Origin: Bin80 sp965220365
GTDB lineage: Bacteria > Bacteroidota > Rhodothermia > Rhodothermales > Bin80
Direction: 5' to 3'
Assembly (NCBI GenBank): GCA_965220365.1
Contig: OZ244823.1
Location: 1,674,001 to 1,738,000 of the forward strand
Length of the DNA: 64,000 nt
The position numbers and the translations under genes were made by a program. How positions within the stretch are numbered: position 1 is the first letter of the stretch; each line of letters starts with the position of its first letter. Below the pieces are notes generated by a model. It saw only the letters and a list, made by a program, of their open reading frames with translations, had not been told where the DNA came from and did not search any database. Of the stretch, positions 54,457 through 62,740 are shown in pieces.

Positions 54457-55732
54457 TGTCTTCTTTCTGTGCCAGAAGTTCATCAAGAAGAAGTATCGCT
54501 TGCTGGTTCACCAGTCTGGCAAGTGTCTTTGGGGCGGGTTCTTTTTCACCAAGAGTTTTGAACCCGGCGCTGCTGTACACTGTCGTTGCAGCGTCACGCG
54601 CATCATTGAGTAAGGCATGATCATCAGTGTTTTCGAGCTCCAGGAGCCACCGTGCGAGTATCCCCGGTGGATCATTTTTGAGCTGTGCAATCTCCTGTAG
54701 GTCGCGGATTGGTGAGGTATTGATAGAAACTTTATCAATGGTAATACTGCACCCATTGACTTGTCTATCATAGGTATCGGTATTGGCAAGTCCTTCGGTG
54801 GACAGTGCCCGGTGTAACCGTGTTTGTCCCTCAAGTATCAATCGGCAGGAGAGGTGTTGGAGCAGAGGATAATTCTTGGTCAGCTCAGCGGTAGATTCCT
54901 CAAGCTGCTCCACGATAGGGATGTGTATGTTCCCAATCTGCTCCCGACCCGACACATCAACCACAATCTCTTCGTAGCGTACGGATGCCAGCGGGAGTTG
55001 CTCGGCCTGAATATGATTATGATCATCAATCGTAATCATCCATGGGCCATGAGTACCGGGTTCACCGGGATCTAATGGTTGAAGGGATCCCGGATACAGG
55101 ACCGGGGCCCTGTGATCTTCATGAAGTTTAGGAGCGTGTACATGCCCGAGTAACCATAGGTCAACGGGTTGAGCATCCAAGTCCCGTTTGGCTAACGGTG
55201 CGAATCTGTCCTGGCTCTCCAGAGCTCCGTGTACAATTCCGACCGTGAAATATTCACTCTGCGGCAGATTGAAGGTATCCAGAGGGGACCGGTCATAATG
55301 GGAACTGGGAAAGGACCAGCCAACGCAACGAAGGGATTGACCAGACCGGGTCTTCAGTATTTCTTCCTCCCAGGTTCCACCCTGCCCGAGCAATGTAAGA
55401 TTATCATCATGCATTGATTCAGCGAGTCGGGGAAAGGCTTCGTGGTCGTGATTGCCCGCAACTGCAACCACAGGAATATTACGTTGGCTCAACCTGGAAA
55501 TTTCGCTTCGAAGTGCTCCGTAGGCTTCAAAGTATGAATTATTGTTGTCGGCCATGTCTCCCGTCAGAATCACAGCATCAACATTATTGTCAATGGCTTC
55601 TGTAACGGCTAGCTTCCAGACGGCACGCACCGATAGTGATGGATCGTCAGTAGGAACCCGGGATGGATAACGTCCCAAGTGGGCATCACCAAGACAAAGA
55701 AGTTTGATCAAAGCATTTAGGGGGTCTTTCAA
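54449..55732 (-). CDS. YhaO-like metallophosphoesterase (SbcD/Mre11 family)
   Basis: A protein of 427 aa. Calcineurin-like phosphoesterase motifs: LLCLGDAHLGRYPSRVP, ILTGDMADNNNSYFEAYG, VAVAGNHDHEAFPRLAE, VGIVHGA, LWLLGHVHAPKLHED. It has a C-terminal extension that would hold the capping and ATPase-binding regions. Likely Mn2+-dependent DNA exo/endonuclease acting with the coiled-coil ATPase encoded just downstream. Start at ATG 55732; no other gene precedes it on this strand. Confidence 0.88.
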   Translation of the reverse strand: MKDPLNALIKLLCLGDAHLGRYPSRVPTDDPSLSVRAVWKLAVTEAIDNNVDAVILTGDMADNNNSYFEAYGALRSEISRLSQRNIPVVAVAGNHDHEAFPRLAESMHDDNLTLLGQGGTWEEEILKTRSGQSLRCVGWSFPSSHYDRSPLDTFNLPQSEYFTVGIVHGALESQDRFAPLAKRDLDAQPVDLWLLGHVHAPKLHEDHRAPVLYPGSLQPLDPGEPGTHGPWMITIDDHNHIQAEQLPLASVRYEEIVVDVSGREQIGNIHIPIVEQLEESTAELTKNYPLLQHLSCRLILEGQTRLHRALSTEGLANTDTYDRQVNGCSITIDKVSINTSPIRDLQEIAQLKNDPPGILARWLLELENTDDHALLNDARDAATTVYSSAGFKTLGEKEPAPKTLARLVNQQAILLLDELLAQKEDND

Positions 55733-55834
55733 GGGCGCAATATAGTGATCTGATTCGTACCATAGTCAAGAAGCTGGGGCTTAGAGGGTTATATCTTTTA
55801 GGAAAGGGATTATTTGGACATTAGATCACTGTCA

Positions 55835-57094
55835 ATGGATCTGACTTTAAGGGATCAGGCGGATTTGCATGGTGAACATGGGAAGGCCCGGCAGATGGCC
55901 ATGCGTATTCTCGTGCGCATGTTACCGGTCTTCGGGGCCAAAAAATTTCTGAATATCACCGCTGCGCATATTGACAGCTCGTTATTTCAGGGGGATGCAA
56001 CGCTTGAATATGCGGAGCGGCTATCGGGTTGGGGGGCGAAGGTCGTTGTTCCGACAACCCTGAATGTGAGCGGGGTGGACGAACATGGATGGAAACGCTG
56101 GGCTGTACCTGCGGATTGGGCGGAAAAAGCCCGGCGGCAGATGGTTGCCTATCAGTCCATGGGATGCAAGCCTACCTGGACCTGTGCCCCATATCAGGAA
56201 AGCGAACGTCCAGTTCTCGGACAGCAAGTGGCATGGGGAGAATCCAGTGCTGTCGTATTCGTCAATTCAGTTTTGGGAGCAAGGACAGTACGTTATCCCG
56301 ATCTTCTGGATATATGTGTAGCGATTACAGGTCGCGCTCCGGCAGCGGGCCTGCACCTGGAGGAGAATCGACAAGGGCAACTGCTCTACCACCTCAGGGA
56401 CATTCCGCCCGCTCTTTTGGAAGATGATAGTTTTTATGGAGTATTGGGGCATCTGATTGGCATGGATGCTGGAATATTTGTTCCAGTGATTGAAGGACTG
56501 GATGCAGTTCCAAGCGAAGATAATCTGAAAGCATTGGGGGCGGCAATGGCATCCGCGGGAGCGGTTGCGCTTTATCACATCGTTGGAGTTACTCCCGAGG
56601 CTCCTGATAGGGATACAGTATTTTGTGAAAAGTCTCCTCTTCGTGGTGCAACGATCACAATGGACATGCTGCGCACTGTACGCAAGGAATTAACCACGAC
56701 AGATGATGACCAACTGGATATGATTGCTCTGGGGAGCCCTCATTTTTCTTTGAATGAGTTTGCTTTATTGTCAAAACTTGTGGAAGGGAAATACAAGCAT
56801 GAACGGGTCCAGTTTTTGATTACTGCAAGTCGCGTGGTTCGTACACTTGCAGACGAGGCAGGGTATCTGGAGGCGATCAGGCGTTTTGGAGGAACTGTAA
56901 CGGTTGATACATGCATTCTAACTAGTCCGATGCTTCCCGATTCAATTAATGTTTTGATGACGAATTCCGCGAAGTATGCCTATTACGCGCCTGGATTGTT
57001 GGGAACCCGTGTAGTGTATGGATCGCTCGAAGACTGTGTCCAATCAGCCATATTGGGTAGAATTGAAATCAATTCAACACGATGGGACACGTAA
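55835..57094 (+). CDS. Aconitase X, large catalytic subunit (DUF521)
   Basis: 419 aa from ATG 55835 (MDLTLRDQADLHGEHGKARQ); a TTG at 55814 would add seven residues. AcnX features: MRILVRMLPVFGAKKFLNIT, AHIDSSLFQGDATLEYAERL, TTLNVSGVDEHGWK, MVAYQSMGCKPTWTCAPYQE (conserved Cys near the cluster or substrate site), WGESSAVVFVNSVLGARTVR. Bacterial two-subunit AcnX enzymes are generally cis-3-hydroxy-L-proline dehydratases; archaeal ones are phosphomevalonate dehydratases. Overlaps the small-subunit ATG by 13 bp. Hydroxyproline use is the likelier role but no other hydroxyproline gene is in the window. Confidence 0.88.
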   Translation: MDLTLRDQADLHGEHGKARQMAMRILVRMLPVFGAKKFLNITAAHIDSSLFQGDATLEYAERLSGWGAKVVVPTTLNVSGVDEHGWKRWAVPADWAEKARRQMVAYQSMGCKPTWTCAPYQESERPVLGQQVAWGESSAVVFVNSVLGARTVRYPDLLDICVAITGRAPAAGLHLEENRQGQLLYHLRDIPPALLEDDSFYGVLGHLIGMDAGIFVPVIEGLDAVPSEDNLKALGAAMASAGAVALYHIVGVTPEAPDRDTVFCEKSPLRGATITMDMLRTVRKELTTTDDDQLDMIALGSPHFSLNEFALLSKLVEGKYKHERVQFLITASRVVRTLADEAGYLEAIRRFGGTVTVDTCILTSPMLPDSINVLMTNSAKYAYYAPGLLGTRVVYGSLEDCVQSAILGRIEINSTRWDT

Positions 57095-57504
57095 TCTACG
57101 GGACAGCGCTAGTGGAGGGGGGCAGTTCCGGTCCACTTCTGGTGAGCGATACTCCACTTAGTTTCTGGGGCGGCTACAACCAGTTTACAGGAGAGGTGAT
57201 TGATCGTAGGCATCCATTATCGGGGGAAATTGCGACGGGTTGTATGTTGGCGATTCCCGCTTCAAGAGGTTCGAGCACGACCACCGCAGTCCTGTTGGAA
57301 GCGATACGCAGGGGTACTGCGCCCGCAGCTTTGATCACAAACCAGGTGGACACATTTCTGGTGCTTGCCTCGGTGGTTGCAGATGAGCTTTACCAAAAAC
57401 CTATACCAGTATTAACCTTGGATGCCGAAGCGTTCAAGTTGCTCAATAGTGGTCAGCACGCAGCGTTGGATCAGAGCGGAAAGCTCACGGTCACGGAGCA
57501 GTAG
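57082..57504 (+). CDS. Aconitase X, small swivel subunit (DUF126)
   Basis: A protein of 140 aa. YGTALVEGGSSGPLLVSDTP, SFWGGYNQFTGEVIDRRHPL, GEIATGCMLAIPASRGSSTT and PAALITNQVDTFLVLASVVA are the DUF126 swivel-domain motifs; the PASRGSSTT loop binds substrate together with the large subunit. Its ATG lies inside the end of the large-subunit gene, so the two are coupled. It converges on mnmD with a 14-bp overlap. Confidence 0.9.
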   Translation: MGHVIYGTALVEGGSSGPLLVSDTPLSFWGGYNQFTGEVIDRRHPLSGEIATGCMLAIPASRGSSTTTAVLLEAIRRGTAPAALITNQVDTFLVLASVVADELYQKPIPVLTLDAEAFKLLNSGQHAALDQSGKLTVTEQ

Positions 57505-58204
57505 GCTTGGGTTTCCATGCCGCGAGGACTTCTCGTTTTCCGGGTAGTCCGGGTCGGCGAATCACCGAGAATCCACTTGCAACGAGCGCTCGCCGGACAT
57601 GACCGGCAGCAGAATAGGTTACAAGGCAACTGCCGTAACGTAAAGTATCGTATAACTGCCGAATAAAGTCCAATGCCCAAGGCTCTGGGTTTACCCGTGG
57701 ATCAAATGCGTCCAGATAGATGCAGTCATAAGTATTGGGGGAAAAGTTTGCAGTAGTGGCTTCACCGATATACAATTGGAGGACGCTGTCGTATTTGTGA
57801 GGTATCTGATAGGTGCCGTGGGGGATTTCGCTATCAAAGGTCCGTCTCCATTCAATGAGATGTTCTGCGAGCGAAGGAGTTCCGATCAGGTTTGCGTAGC
57901 TCAACTGAGACAGTAGGTCAGCACTTGGTATTTGCAAATCTAATCCAGTATATGTGATAGACACGCGATGACGCAGGGCAAGCGATGCAGTTAAGAGCCA
58001 GTTCAGTCCTGCGCCGAAGCCGATTTCTAAAATGGCAACCTCTTTCCTGAATTTGAATAGTTCCGTCAACCTGGTACCTTCAAGAAACACGTGTTTGGTT
58101 TCTGCCAAAGCACCGTGCATAGAATGGAATGATTGCTGATACTGGTTGCTGTATAAAGTCCGACTACCGTCTTGAGTTGTGCGGATTTCGAGAAGAGGGT
58201 TCAT
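57491..58204 (-). CDS. mnmD: tRNA 5-methylaminomethyl-2-thiouridine methyltransferase MnmD
   Basis: 237 aa from ATG 58204 (MNPLLEIRTTQDGSRTLYSN); a second ATG 15 bp upstream is possible. Characteristic MnmD motifs: YQQSFHSMHGALAETKHVFL, ILEIGFGAGLNWLLT (SAM-binding), YDCIYLDAFDPRVNPEPWAL and YSAAGHVRRALVASGFSVIR with RPGLPGKREVLAAW. Performs the last methylation of mnm5s2U34 in tRNA. Single-domain form without the MnmC FAD domain, typical of Bacteroidota. Cytosolic. Confidence 0.92.
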   Translation of the reverse strand: MNPLLEIRTTQDGSRTLYSNQYQQSFHSMHGALAETKHVFLEGTRLTELFKFRKEVAILEIGFGAGLNWLLTASLALRHRVSITYTGLDLQIPSADLLSQLSYANLIGTPSLAEHLIEWRRTFDSEIPHGTYQIPHKYDSVLQLYIGEATTANFSPNTYDCIYLDAFDPRVNPEPWALDFIRQLYDTLRYGSCLVTYSAAGHVRRALVASGFSVIRRPGLPGKREVLAAWKPKPTAP

Positions 58205-58219
58205 ACTAAGCAGATACAC

Positions 58220-58959
58220 TCTGGGGAATTAGCGCTACATTCAAGCAAATTACTCCAAAGATTGGAAGAGCGTGAGAATAAAGTTTTCAATCCAATATGA
58301 TGTCCTCAGAGCCAGTCCTTAGATTGTGGACACTCACATCTGCAATGACCTAGCAGCCCGTGGATAAAGGCTCCCAGTAGATTGAGCAATGCTCTCCTGG
58401 TTCATTTCTGACGATTCAGAGGGGAAATCAGGATGAAGAATTTAAGAATTAATGGTTCACGGTAGGCGTTTTGTGTATTTCGAATCAACGACTACTCCCT
58501 GTTTCTATGAACATATTTTGTCCACGGATTGCTAGGGGTATGGGCCGCAGTATGCCCAATTTCTCATACAGGGATAACGTTGCAGCCATTCTTGCTGGCG
58601 GCGATTCGGATTTTTGCTCAACACCATCTACCAAGGTTGGGTTTTCTGTGGGTTCATAGCATTGATATAGAGGATATTGACTGGCCGGAATCGTGGATTA
58701 CATGGGGTAGCGGTCATCCAAGAGTTCCATCAAGTTCCGCTTTGAGACGGACCGATCTGATGCAGTTTCCAGTTGTCCGAGACAAGGACATCCGTGCGGG
58801 CCAACTGTTTCAAAGTCTTCAGGTAGATTTCGCAGGCTGCCTGCAGGGTTTCCAAGAGTTGGGACAAATGAATGTGTGAGGTTCGGATGTTTTCCAGACA
58901 AGCCTTATGACGTAAGGCAGGGCTAGCTTTCGGTTAAGAAGAGGACATCCGAATAAAAA
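58220..58959. other. Intergenic with a MITE and one doubtful ORF
   Basis: Contains MITE copy 1 (58354-58531). After it, a plus-strand frame 58529-58879 has a protein-like piece (DIEDIDWPESWITWGSG) but begins within the MITE end, so it is perhaps a gene remnant truncated by the insertion. Nothing else recognised. Confidence 0.4.
58354..58531. mobile_element. 178-bp MITE, copy 1
   Basis: Ends are inverted repeats (CAGCCCGTGGATAAAG at left; right end reads inward CAATCCGTGGACAAAA). Flanked by CTAG at 58350-58353 and 58532-58535, a 4-bp target duplication of the YTAR type made by IS5-group transposases. Nearly identical to copy 2. No transposase inside. Confidence 0.8.
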
Positions 58960-59298
58960 CTATTCTGGAAAAGCCGGTTCTGAAGCAGGATCTCCTTTGA
59001 GAGTGTTAGCCCACAAAGCCCGTATCAGACCTTCTTGGCGTGCTATCCGCTTATCAAGCCTGTGGACATCCTCGCGCACTTCTTTGATCTCCTCGCGCAC
59101 TTCTTTGATGTCACCGCGTACTTCACTGCGCAATCTATTATTATCGTCGCGTAATTTACCGACTTCGTTTTGTATCCTCTGATTTATTTGATCGAACCGC
59201 TTGTTTTGTGAGGCACTCCAGCGCCAAGTTGCGACAATAAACGTAACAATAATACTTGCTGTAGAAATGAGGAACTCCAGTTGCATCGTTTCAAACAT
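58960..59298 (-). CDS. Small membrane protein with long coiled coil
   Basis: 112 aa from ATG 59298 (MFETMQLEFLISTASIIVTF). One N-terminal membrane segment (LEFLISTASIIVTFIVATW). Then a charged coiled coil, KRFDQINQRIQNEVGKLRDD, with EVREEIKEVREDVHRLDKRI heptads, ending WANTLKGDPASEPAFPE. Its start is shared with the divergent 59297 ORF (CATG). A decayed homologue lies at 16108-16335, so it is a small dispersed family. Resembles short coiled-coil TM proteins of unknown function; not assigned. Confidence 0.6.
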   Translation of the reverse strand: MFETMQLEFLISTASIIVTFIVATWRWSASQNKRFDQINQRIQNEVGKLRDDNNRLRSEVRGDIKEVREEIKEVREDVHRLDKRIARQEGLIRALWANTLKGDPASEPAFPE

Positions 59299-59680
59299 GA
59301 ATTTAGATGAGTACCATGGGGAGTCACTACTTCCGGGGAGGCGTTCAGGTTCCCCAAGTGTTGCAGAGTGCACGATTATTCTTGCCAAAGCGATCAGTCG
59401 TTTTTATACAAACAATCATTCTGAAGGTCTTCCACAGGAATCTGCGTATTCCGATCGAACTGGGCCACGGATTCCGATTGAAGTAGGCCAATGGCCGGAA
59501 TGGCTCCATGTCACCAGACAAGAACCATTTTCGCGAATGCAGGGGCTTAAACTATGCGTCGGTAGGCCTCGCTACGCGTCTTGGTTCGTTTGGCATATCC
59601 GCGCTGTAGTACATCGGATTGGACAGGTATTCCATCCGAGGGACGGTCGCTGGGAATTCCAGTGGATGTCTACTGCCTAA
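59297..59680 (+). CDS. Hypothetical 127-aa protein
   Basis: Begins MNLDEYHGESLLPGRRSGSP, and contains AECTIILAKAISRFY, GPRIPIEVGQWPEWLHVTRQ and WFVWHIRAVVHRIGQVFHPR. No recognised family. Has protein-like composition, no signal peptide and no membrane segment. Divergent from, and start-overlapping with, the coiled-coil membrane gene; the pair may share a compact divergent promoter within each other's coding sequence, or one of the two may be spurious. Confidence 0.45.
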   Translation: MNLDEYHGESLLPGRRSGSPSVAECTIILAKAISRFYTNNHSEGLPQESAYSDRTGPRIPIEVGQWPEWLHVTRQEPFSRMQGLKLCVGRPRYASWFVWHIRAVVHRIGQVFHPRDGRWEFQWMSTA

Positions 59681-59762
59681 ACGGAGACGCTGGACCGACA
59701 CAATATTAATTATGGCGCGGTTTTCATAGGGAAGGATAGATAACACAACTACGATGCCCTAA

Positions 59763-59940
59763 CAGTCCGTGGATAAAGGCTCCCAGTAGATTGAGCAATG
59801 CTTTTCTGGTTCATTTTTGACGATTCAGAGGGTAAATCAGGATGAAGAATCTAAGAATTGATGGTTCACGGTAGGCGTTTTGTGTATTTCGAATCAACAA
59901 CTACTCCCTGTTTCTATGAAAATACTTTATCCACGGACTG
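59763..59940. mobile_element. 178-bp MITE, copy 2
   Basis: The terminal repeats CAGTCCGTGGATAAAG pair perfectly with the right end. Flanks are CTAA (59759-59762) and CTAG (59941-59944), both fitting YTAR. Same length as copy 1, which lies 1.4 kb upstream in the same orientation. Both contain an internal frame MVHGRRFVYFESTTTPCFYE that ends at the right terminal repeat. Confidence 0.8.
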
Positions 59941-60185
59941 CTAGGTATTGAATACTTCTATCAATAAGCAATAGCCTGACCGGTTCACACTGGGGAGATG
60001 ATATTCGCTCGCTGTGGAAGCGGACTAATCTCTACTCCGGTCAAACCCTAATCGCTCTGGTACTCGGTAAGCTAATTAATGGATGTGGCCTATCAACACG
60101 GGCGGGATAGGGCGTGGGAGCTTGTTCAATCATACGACGTATACAGCTACCGAGACATGTTCCATGTGAACGCCCTCCCTCCGAG

Positions 60186-60217
60186 GCCCGCACGCTATTG
60201 TGGGCTTTCGTGTTTTT
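60186..60217 (+). terminator. Probable Rho-independent terminator
   Basis: A 7-bp stem GCCCGCA/TGTGGGC (one G-U pair) with a CGCTAT loop, followed by TTTCGTGTTTTT. Lies 20 bp before the DUF3800 ATG, so it may terminate upstream transcription or attenuate DUF3800. Confidence 0.55.
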
Positions 60218-60237
60218 GAGTCTCTCTGATTAAGTGC

Positions 60238-60983
60238 ATGTACTTTGCTTACCTCGACGAATTTGGTCACATTGGGGTCCCTTTGTAGATCGCAAGCATT
60301 CGCACCATAACGATAGTCCCGTATTCGGTCTGGCTGGTTTTGGAATACCTGCAGATTCTGTGCGACATTTTGGAACTTGGTTTTTTCAAAGAAAATGCCA
60401 GCTTTTGAGAGTGGAGATTGGTCTATCGGGCAAACATCCATGGGAGTGGGAAAAGAAAGGAGCCATGCTCTATCGTCCAAAGAGTTTACATCGTTATCCG
60501 TGGCTCCGTCATTTTACGTTGCGACTATTCTCTAAAATCCAAAGGTTAGGCGGTTTCATATTCTACTGCGGAATTGAGAAAACAGCTATGCCAGAAGAAC
60601 ACAACCCAAGTGGCATGTACCGGAGCATCTTCCGGCAATCAGTAAAGCGTATAGATCAGTATTGCGAGAATTCGCGTCCCGAACCTGAGAATTTTGTACT
60701 GATCTCGGATGATCACAGCCAGCGTAACAGTCTAATGGATCAAGCAGCACGAAGCATGTACGGTGATGTTGATCAGTGCAAACGCCTGATTGAGCAGCCG
60801 TTTCTTTTAGAAAGCCACCGCTACCAAAATCTGCAAGCTGCAGATTGGATCGCCGGACTGATCGGACGGTTAGGGGCGCTCCGGGTGGCTCCAAACGAAT
60901 TTCCTGAAAACGATGTATTCGCTCGCTGCTTTGAATACCGACTAAAACAGGTTGCTCGCAAGTCGGGAATTAGGACAGCGTAG
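60238..60983 (+). pseudogene. DUF3800 protein gene with an N-terminal frameshift
   Basis: ATG 60238 opens MYFAYLDEFGHIGVPL and stops. The other frame continues with FVDRKHSHHNDSPVFGLAGF, then FGTWFFQRKCQLLRVEIGLS, NFVLISDDHSQRNSLMDQ, and the late LQAADWIAGLIGRLGALRV. DUF3800 proteins have MYFAYLDEFGHIGP..SPVFGLAGF in one frame with the catalytic-like Asp in YLDE. The two parts are offset by an indel in ATTGGGGTCCCTTT near 60276-60289. DUF3800 is an RNase H-like fold found in phage-related and accessory loci. Probably inactive unless the indel is a sequence error. Confidence 0.82.
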
Positions 60984-61084
60984 CACAGCCCGCTCTCTCT
61001 ATCGTTGTCAGATCTGTGTTATCTTCGGGCAGGGACCATCAGTTGCCATAGCAGTTAGAGCTTGTGACTCATTGATTTGCCACG

Positions 61085-61732
61085 ATGCTTAGCCCGGCCA
61101 TCCAGGATTATCTGAAAGTGATCTTTTTGATCCAGGAAGAGAATGTTGTGGTCACGACCACAGATATTGCGCGTGCAATGGACGTGTCGGCTGCATCTGT
61201 AACAGGCATGGTCAAGCGCCTGGATCGCATGAAGCTGGTGGTCCATGAGTCTTACAAGGGAGTCACGCTCACGGAAGCCGGAGAAAAAATTGCACTGGAA
61301 ATCATCCGCCATCACCGACTCCTGGAAACCTACCTCAGAGAAATCATGGGCTACTCTTGGGAAAAGATGCATGATGAGGCAGAACATCTAGAGCATCATA
61401 TCTCCGAGGATTTCGAAGAGCGGATAGATGCTCTGTTGGGGTATCCAACCCATGACCCTCATGGACATCCAATTCCGACACAGGATCTCAAGATGGTTCG
61501 TGCAAAGACTGCCGCACTCTCAGATGCTCCTACTGATCATCCGTTGGCCATTCATCACCTCTCGGATACAGATACAAGTTTATTGGACTTGTTGGAAGAT
61601 ATCGGTCTGATGCCAGGATGTGAGGTCCGTATCGTTAAACGACAAAGGAACGGGATGATCATTAGAGTCGATAATCGGGAGGAAGTGTCGATCACGAAGA
61701 AGATAGCCGACAGTGTATATGTGATGGCTTAG
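61085..61732 (+). CDS. DtxR/MntR family metal-dependent transcriptional regulator
   Basis: A protein of 215 aa. N-terminal winged helix (VTTTDIARAMDVSAASVTGM, VVHESYKGVTLTEAGEKIAL). The metal-binding dimerisation domain has HHRLLETYL, DEAEHLEHHISEDFEERIDA and GYPTHDPHGHPIP. A FeoA/SH3-like domain at the C-terminus (SLLDLLEDIGLMPGCEVRIV, VSITKKIADSVYVM). Represses metal-uptake genes when loaded with Fe2+ or Mn2+. Overlaps the converging arginase gene by 4 bp. No metal transporter gene is adjacent in the window. Metal identity cannot be told. Confidence 0.9.
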   Translation: MLSPAIQDYLKVIFLIQEENVVVTTTDIARAMDVSAASVTGMVKRLDRMKLVVHESYKGVTLTEAGEKIALEIIRHHRLLETYLREIMGYSWEKMHDEAEHLEHHISEDFEERIDALLGYPTHDPHGHPIPTQDLKMVRAKTAALSDAPTDHPLAIHHLSDTDTSLLDLLEDIGLMPGCEVRIVKRQRNGMIIRVDNREEVSITKKIADSVYVMA

Positions 61733-62622
61733 AGGATCGTTTTCCCCAAGAGGGATGCCAGAAGGTTGGCAGCCAGTTCAGCAGTTCGGTTATGCTCATC
61801 AATAATGGGGTTGATCTCGACGACCTCTGCCGAGGCCAAGCGGCCATCCTCTGCAATTAGTTCCATCAGCAAGTGCGCCTCTCGCGGGCGGAGACCACCC
61901 TCAACGGGTGTTCCCACTCCTGGTGCAAAATATGGGTCGACGCTGTCTACGTCAAAGCTGACATGCAGGCTCTCACAGTGTTCAAGTTGGTTGAGGGCCG
62001 ATTTTACGACCGCTGCAATGCCACGCTCGTCAATGTCCCGCATCGTATAGATGCCCATCCGGGATTCCTGCAAAATGCGGCGCTCTGCCACATCCAGGTC
62101 ACGCAGCGCAATCATTGCAATATCTTCTGAGCGCAGTTTCGGGCCGGGGCGCCCTACGCTGGTCAATCGCTCGGATCCTGACCCGCAAAGAACCGCCATT
62201 GGCATCCCATGGATATTTCCGCTGGGTGAAGATGCAGGAGTGTTATAATCTGCATGCGCATCAATCCAGATAATCCCTTTCGGTCCATCGTGGGTCGCTC
62301 CTCCAATACTTCCAATCGCAATCGAATGGTCGCCTCCCATGACCAGGGGGAATTGTCCCCGAGCGAGCGTACATCGAACCTCTTCATACAGCAGGTTGCA
62401 GGTATCTCGGATCGGCTCAACATAGTCATCATCCGCATCAAGTGAGGCCCGGAGTGCGGTAGGAATGTTTCCGAAGTCAGTTACTCGATGTCCCAGGCGG
62501 CGCAGGCGATCTGCAAGCCCGGCATATCGAAGTGCACTGGGCCCCACATCTACTCCTCGTAAATCCTGGCCCAGATCCATTGGGACTCCAATCAGGCGGA
62601 TATCTCGAAGTTGTTGATTCAT
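61729..62622 (-). CDS. rocF: Arginase
   Basis: A protein of 297 aa with all binuclear Mn ligands: GGDHS (His99), DAHADYN (Asp121, His123, Asp125), and SFDVDSVDP (Asp pair); NIHGMP and GTPVEGGL are the substrate-side motifs of arginase rather than agmatinase. Converts arginine to ornithine and urea in the cytosol. Leftward; the promoter region contains a 15-bp tandem repeat (62634-62663) shared with the divergent ABC gene. It converges with the DtxR-family gene. Confidence 0.92.
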   Translation of the reverse strand: MNQQLRDIRLIGVPMDLGQDLRGVDVGPSALRYAGLADRLRRLGHRVTDFGNIPTALRASLDADDDYVEPIRDTCNLLYEEVRCTLARGQFPLVMGGDHSIAIGSIGGATHDGPKGIIWIDAHADYNTPASSPSGNIHGMPMAVLCGSGSERLTSVGRPGPKLRSEDIAMIALRDLDVAERRILQESRMGIYTMRDIDERGIAAVVKSALNQLEHCESLHVSFDVDSVDPYFAPGVGTPVEGGLRPREAHLLMELIAEDGRLASAEVVEINPIIDEHNRTAELAANLLASLLGKTIL

Positions 62623-62633
62623 TGGAGCTCAAT

Positions 62634-62663
62634 TAGTTTGGTATGATCTAGTTTGGTATGATC
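62634..62663. repeat. 15-bp tandem repeat in the arginase/ABC divergent region
   Basis: TAGTTTGGTATGATC is repeated twice without spacer, immediately upstream of the arginase start and 77 bp before the ABC transporter ATG. Could be a paired operator; the protein that might bind it is unknown. Confidence 0.45.
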
Positions 62664-62740
62664 AAAACGAGGCTTATTCTTTAGCTTTACGGATCCGAAT
62701 TTACCTGCACTGCGTTTGCCGTCAATCCAGTTCCATTCCG

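Larger units (their letters stand above)
59681..60237. other. Intergenic with MITE copy 2 and a terminator
   Basis: 557 bp without a gene. Contains MITE copy 2 (59763-59940) and the hairpin at 60186-60217. The sequence between them was not recognised. Confidence 0.45.
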
